Origin: an uncultured Thalassolituus sp.
GTDB lineage: Bacteria > Pseudomonadota > Gammaproteobacteria > Pseudomonadales > Oceanobacteraceae
DNA: 16,537 bases
NCBI GenBank assembly: GCA_913054055.1
Contig: CAJXIT010000033.1
Span: 1-16,537 of the forward strand
Direction: 5' to 3'
Shown: positions 14,313 through 16,537 of the stretch, piece after piece
Layout of the letters: each line of letters starts with the position of its first letter
Numbering within the stretch: the stretch's first letter is position 1
The notes under the pieces: model-generated
Databases searched by the model: none
Seen by the model: the letters and a program-made list of their open reading frames with translations, nothing else
What the model was told of the DNA's origin: nothing
Made by a program: the position numbers and the translations under genes

Positions 14313-16346
14313 CTAAACGTTAGATTCAGGTAGCTTAAAGCCGGCAACCGATTCACGAAGTTTCGTCGCCATCTCTGCTAAGTTCCCGATGGACTTAGCA
14401 GTTGCTGTTGTACCAGCCGATGTTTGCGAGGTAATTTCTTGAATTACGTTCATCGTATTTGAGATATGACCTGCAGATGATGCCTGCTGACGAGCAGCGT
14501 TAGAGATGTTCTGGATCAAATCTGCAAGGTTTCTAGATACGGTTTCGATTTCTTCAAGAGCAACACCCGCATCCTGCGCTAGGCGAGCACCACGTACCAC
14601 CTCCGCAGTGGTGTGTTCCATGGAAATAACCGCTTCGTTGGTATCGTTCTGGATGGTCTTAACCAGTGCCTCGATCTGTTTTGTCGCAGCCGCTGAACGT
14701 TCCGCAAGACGCTGTACTTCATCCGCAACTACCGCGAAGCCTCGACCAGCATCACCGGCCATGGACGCTTGAATCGCCGCGTTAAGAGATAGAATGTTTG
14801 TTTGGTCTGCGATGTCGTTGATCAAGGAAATGATGTCCCCGATTTCCTGTGACGATTCACCTAGACGTTTAATACGTTTAGATGTTTCTTGAATCTGCTC
14901 ACGGATGTTGTCCATGCCGTTGATGGTTGCCTGTACCACTTCAGCACCTTTGTTCGCGATCGTTACAGATCGCTCCGCCACCGAGGTAGACTCTGATGCG
15001 TTTGAAGATACTTGGTCGATGGACACCGCCATCTCGTTAATCGCCGCCGAGGCTCCTGCAATTTCTTGCGCCTGGTGCTCTGCAGCGTCTGCTAAGTGCA
15101 TCGCTGTAGACTGCGTTTCTTGTGCTGCCGATGCAACCTGTACCGCAGTTTCGTTAATCGCTGTTACCAGCGCACGCATTTGGTCGATCGCGAAGTTGAT
15201 GGAGTCAGCAATCGCACCCGTAAAGTCTTCGGTTACCGTTGCCTGTGTGGTTAAGTCACCATCAGCAAGGTCGGCTAGTTCATCAAGTAAACGTAGGATC
15301 GCCATTTGGTTGGCTTCGTTTTTCGTTTCTTCTTCTTTAAGTGTGCGCTGTGTATCTTGGTAAGATACGTAACCAACTCCACCCAACATAACAAGACCGA
15401 TAACGGCTAGTAAGTAACCTGCTGTTTGCAGCAGTGTCCAAGATCCCGCACGCTCTTCGTGGCGCTCGGTTAAAGATGATGTTTGAGTCAATAGTGTTTG
15501 TGATTGGCTAAAGATGTTGTTTGCCGATTCACGTACTTGGAATAATTCAGGAGACGTTTCTAGAATCTCATCAACCGACCCTGCTACGAATTCGAACAGT
15601 TCAGAGATTTCAGCTAGCGAGTCTATCGCCTCTTCATCTGTAACTGGCTGAATGTGCATGGCCACGTTACCTTCGATCATACCGTTCAGTACTCGACCGA
15701 ATAAGTTAGCATCTCGACCGAAGCTGTCTGCCGCCATTACCGCATCGTCACCACCTGACAATACTTTGTTTACTGATCGTACGATACGTTCCGCTAACCA
15801 TGACTGACGCTGTGCTACCGCAACCTGTTCGGCTGGAGCATCGTTATCAAGTAAGATTTCTACAACTTCATCATATTCCACCTGAAGCTGAGGAATCGTT
15901 TCAGAAAGTGTTGCGGCTACTTCGTGCAGTGAAAGTACTGTGTCTTGTGTTTCTAAGATTCTATCTGCAGAGCCACGTACATCGCCCCATAGTTCTTGTA
16001 GCTCACCAATGCCTTCTACTGGGCTAGGTGGCAAACCGGTGTCATCGTTACCCGCTGAGATATAACCCCAACGTGTTTCAAAGTTTTTACGAGCAGAGCG
16101 CAATAAGCGGAAAGCTTCTTCTTTACCCGCCGCGGCTTCGACGGCGTTTTTTGCCACCTGCTGTGACAGCACTCGAAGTTCACCTGAGTGAGATATGTAT
16201 TCAGCATCTTGGTCGGTTTTATACTGTACGAATACGGTAATACCTAAGAATGCCAAGATAAACACAACAAACGCGATGATGAATCCCAAACGCGCAGTGT
16301 TATTCAATAGTATCGACAGGATTGCACTGCCTGGGCTAGCTTTCAT
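14313..16346 (-). CDS. pilJ: Type IV pilus methyl-accepting receptor PilJ
   Basis: PilJ is the transmembrane receptor of the Pil-Chp system; in P. aeruginosa it is linked to sensing of pilin and surface contact. At 677 residues it is close to that protein's length. It has a first membrane helix (about 20-41), a periplasmic all-helical sensory region (about 42-302, matching the PilJ N-terminal domain), a second membrane helix (about 303-328), a HAMP linker (about 330-395) and a long cytoplasmic signalling coiled coil. The hairpin tip that binds CheW/CheA-type partners is at about 510-551, with NDIADQTNILSLNAAIQAS, AGRGFAVVADEV and QRLAERS. The tail ends GFKLPESNV, without a CheR-tethering pentapeptide. 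The ATG has GGAG about 11 bases upstream, a rather long spacing. It sits 79 bases after pilI and 7 before pilK. Confidence 0.97.
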   Translation of the reverse strand: MKASPGSAILSILLNNTARLGFIIAFVVFILAFLGITVFVQYKTDQDAEYISHSGELRVLSQQVAKNAVEAAAGKEEAFRLLRSARKNFETRWGYISAGNDDTGLPPSPVEGIGELQELWGDVRGSADRILETQDTVLSLHEVAATLSETIPQLQVEYDEVVEILLDNDAPAEQVAVAQRQSWLAERIVRSVNKVLSGGDDAVMAADSFGRDANLFGRVLNGMIEGNVAMHIQPVTDEEAIDSLAEISELFEFVAGSVDEILETSPELFQVRESANNIFSQSQTLLTQTSSLTERHEERAGSWTLLQTAGYLLAVIGLVMLGGVGYVSYQDTQRTLKEEETKNEANQMAILRLLDELADLADGDLTTQATVTEDFTGAIADSINFAIDQMRALVTAINETAVQVASAAQETQSTAMHLADAAEHQAQEIAGASAAINEMAVSIDQVSSNASESTSVAERSVTIANKGAEVVQATINGMDNIREQIQETSKRIKRLGESSQEIGDIISLINDIADQTNILSLNAAIQASMAGDAGRGFAVVADEVQRLAERSAAATKQIEALVKTIQNDTNEAVISMEHTTAEVVRGARLAQDAGVALEEIETVSRNLADLIQNISNAARQQASSAGHISNTMNVIQEITSQTSAGTTATAKSIGNLAEMATKLRESVAGFKLPESNV

Positions 16347-16400
16347 TGTGTTGATTTCTCCGCAACCGTAACTTTTATATATTTATTATTCATTTCATTA

Positions 16401-16419
16401 GTCATTTTTTATAAATGAC
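16401..16419 (-). other. Intercistronic hairpin between pilI and pilJ
   Basis: GTCATTT (16401-16407) and AAATGAC (16413-16419) form a 7-bp stem with a 5-base loop, just after the pilI stop, in a 79-base gap that is unusually long for this operon. On the minus strand no T-run follows, so it is not a normal terminator. It could protect or process the mRNA between pilI and pilJ. That role is inferred only. Confidence 0.3.
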
Positions 16420-16425
16420 AAAAAA

Positions 16426-16537
16426 CTATACGGCAATATCCATATAGTGCTGATCTTCTACCAAGGCATCAAAACTGAAAACCGGCCAATCTTCTCCATC
16501 ACGAGTGTAAACATCCGAGATAAAAGCTTTAGCCGCT
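16426..16537 (-). CDS. pilI: PilI, CheW-like adaptor (3' end only)
   Basis: The last 36 codons of a minus-strand gene run off the right edge and end at a TAG (16428-16426). The readable tail includes AKAFISDVYTRDGEDW followed by PVFSFDALVEDQHYMDIAV. This resembles the C-terminus of PilI, the CheW-like protein that couples PilJ to ChpA. Its position directly upstream of pilJ also matches pilI in the known pilGHIJK order. The start, the CheW core and any upstream pilG/pilH are outside the window. The fragment is too short to identify by sequence alone, so the name depends on synteny. Confidence 0.8.
   Translation of the reverse strand, partial: AAKAFISDVYTRDGEDWPVFSFDALVEDQHYMDIAV

Noticed and set aside
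14905..15363. Plus-strand open frame of 152 codons opposite pilJ
   Set aside because: Ala/Ser-rich shadow of the pilJ coiled coil. pilJ is strongly supported in this stretch by family motifs, so a second gene here is not credible.

Overview
The window looks like chromosomal core DNA from a gammaproteobacterium, probably a marine Oceanospirillales/Pseudomonadales-type organism. That placement is an inference. It rests on the protein families, a moderate AT bias and gene order resembling the Pseudomonas aeruginosa pil-chp locus, where pilI-pilJ-pilK-chpA-chpB-chpC lie near rsmE and, further off, metF and ahcY. I see no insertion sequence, phage gene, CRISPR array, tRNA or rRNA. No intergenic gap is longer than about 135 bases.

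Left part (1-3953, + strand): methyl-cycle genes. metK makes S-adenosylmethionine (SAM), ahcY removes S-adenosylhomocysteine (SAH), and metF makes the methyl-folate needed to remethylate homocysteine. metK and ahcY are 53 bases apart and probably form one transcript, which ends at a strong hairpin after ahcY. metF is followed by a small tandem-CDGSH iron-sulfur protein and then a bidirectional terminator.

Middle (4032-5276): a minus-strand gene for an exported DUF4124-glutaredoxin fusion diverges from rsmE (16S rRNA U1498 methyltransferase). Overlapping face-to-face promoter candidates and a 14-base palindrome lie between them. A perfect 15-bp bidirectional terminator separates rsmE from the convergent pil-chp cluster.

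Right part (5354-16537, minus strand): the downstream part of a type IV pilus (Pil-Chp) chemosensory operon, read right to left as pilI (3' end only), pilJ (receptor), pilK (CheR-type methyltransferase), chpA (a giant CheA-like hybrid kinase of about 2167 residues), chpB (CheB-type methylesterase) and chpC (CheW-like adaptor). PilJ would sense surface or pilus state and couple through PilI/ChpC to ChpA. PilK and ChpB would set receptor methylation. ChpA would pass phosphate to response regulators (PilG/PilH in the known system), whose genes would lie beyond the right edge.

No new system is evident. The points most worth a second look are the ChpA phosphotransfer layout (five candidate histidine sites plus two modules that lost the histidine), the eroded ChpB receiver domain, the exported CPYC glutaredoxin fusion, the alternative hairpins between metK and ahcY, and the divergent promoter region. 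Three starts are better placed inside the longest open frame: rsmE at 4548, the glutaredoxin gene at 4457 and chpA at 13406.
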